Of a stretch of 5,816 bases of DNA, positions 5,460 to 5,816 are shown one piece after another; the stretch's first letter is position 1; each line of letters begins with the position of its first letter. Made by a program: the position numbers and the translations under genes. The stretch is from Gammaproteobacteria bacterium (GTDB lineage Bacteria; Pseudomonadota; Gammaproteobacteria; PS1; Pseudothioglobaceae). The stretch spans positions 1-5,816 of the forward strand of contig DQNX01000154.1 in assembly GCA_015658965.1 (NCBI GenBank), in the 5' to 3' direction. The notes beneath the pieces were generated by a model. It made no database searches. It had not been told where the DNA came from and saw only the letters and a program-made list of their open reading frames with translations.

Positions 5460-5816
5460 TTAACGTATCTTGATTGAGGCTAGACTAATCAACACCAAGA
5501 TTAAAGTGACCATCCAAAAGCGCACGATAATCTTAGGCTCTGACAGACCTTTTTTCTCAAGATGATGATGCAGTGGTGCCATTAAAAACACACGTGTTTT
5601 GGTGCGTTTGTACCAGCCAACCTGAATAATAACGCTGAGAGTTTCAGCAACAAATACGCCACCCATAATAAATAATAATATCTCTTGACGAACAATAATG
5701 GCAATAACTGCCAAGATAGCGCCTAACGACAATGAGCCGACATCACCCATAAAGATTTCAGCAGGGTAGGTGTTAAACCACAAGAAGCCAAAACCGGCAC
5801 CCATCAGTGCGGCGCA
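5460..5816 (-). CDS. mraY: Phospho-N-acetylmuramoyl-pentapeptide transferase, C-terminal third (5' end outside window)
   Basis: MraY is the integral inner-membrane enzyme that transfers phospho-MurNAc-pentapeptide from UDP to undecaprenyl phosphate to make lipid I, the first membrane step of peptidoglycan synthesis. The frame is open to the right edge, so 118 C-terminal residues of about 360 are visible. Diagnostic segments are GFLWFNTYPAEIFMGDVGSLSLG, which contains the FMGD motif with an active-site Asp, and the cytoplasmic HHH loop APLHHHLEKKGLSEPKIIVRFW. Between and after them are hydrophobic helices (AILAVIAIIV, LLFIMGGVFVAETLSVIIQV and VTLILVLISLASI), and the protein ends in KIR, close to the usual KVR. 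WecA-type homologues lack this HHH loop context. In most gammaproteobacteria mraY is followed by murD and ftsW; here a deaminase and prfC follow instead, 11 nt downstream. Confidence 0.97.
   Translation of the reverse strand, partial: CAALMGAGFGFLWFNTYPAEIFMGDVGSLSLGAILAVIAIIVRQEILLFIMGGVFVAETLSVIIQVGWYKRTKTRVFLMAPLHHHLEKKGLSEPKIIVRFWMVTLILVLISLASIKIR

Noticed and set aside
1..5816. Mobile elements, CRISPR arrays, tRNA/rRNA, riboswitches, toxin-antitoxin or phage genes
   Set aside because: I saw no transposase motifs, no regularly spaced direct repeats, no cloverleaf or rRNA signature, and no gap above about 120 bases that could hold a large RNA element.

Overview
The window reads as an ordinary chromosomal stretch of a low-to-moderate-GC gammaproteobacterium. 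GyrA, RF3 (PrfC) and MraY all look proteobacterial: the GyrA box is QRRGGKG, RF3 is full length with its SHPDAGKTT P-loop, and MraY has the FNTYPAEIFMGDVGS and APLHHHLEKKG segments. By eye the DNA is AT-leaning. The genus cannot be fixed from the sequence alone; a free-living or symbiotic marine sulfur-oxidiser-type gammaproteobacterium is one guess, but only a guess.

Layout on the + strand, left to right: (1) the 3' half of gyrA, closed by a strong intrinsic terminator; (2) a stand-alone gene for a secreted His/Met-rich protein, probably metal-binding, closed by its own intrinsic terminator; (3) a tight three-gene set encoding an exported kinesin-light-chain-type TPR protein, a 59-60 residue two-helix membrane protein and a small lipoprotein, all of unknown function. 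The - strand then carries, in transcription order from the right edge, the 3' third of mraY, a dCMP/cytidine-type deaminase and prfC (RF3), spaced 11 nt and -1 nt apart, so probably one transcription unit. The lipoprotein gene and prfC converge with only 3 bp between their stop codons.

The housekeeping genes cover DNA supercoiling (gyrA), translation termination (prfC), pyrimidine deoxynucleotide supply (deaminase) and peptidoglycan lipid I synthesis (mraY). The accessory part, about 1480-3427, consists entirely of envelope-directed products: two signal-peptide proteins, one inner-membrane peptide and one lipoprotein. No mobile element, CRISPR array, tRNA or rRNA was seen. The least explained parts are the TPR / membrane peptide / lipoprotein cluster, the His/Met-rich protein with an 18-bp perfect palindrome inside its signal-peptide codons, and the position of mraY next to deaminase and prfC rather than murD/ftsW.
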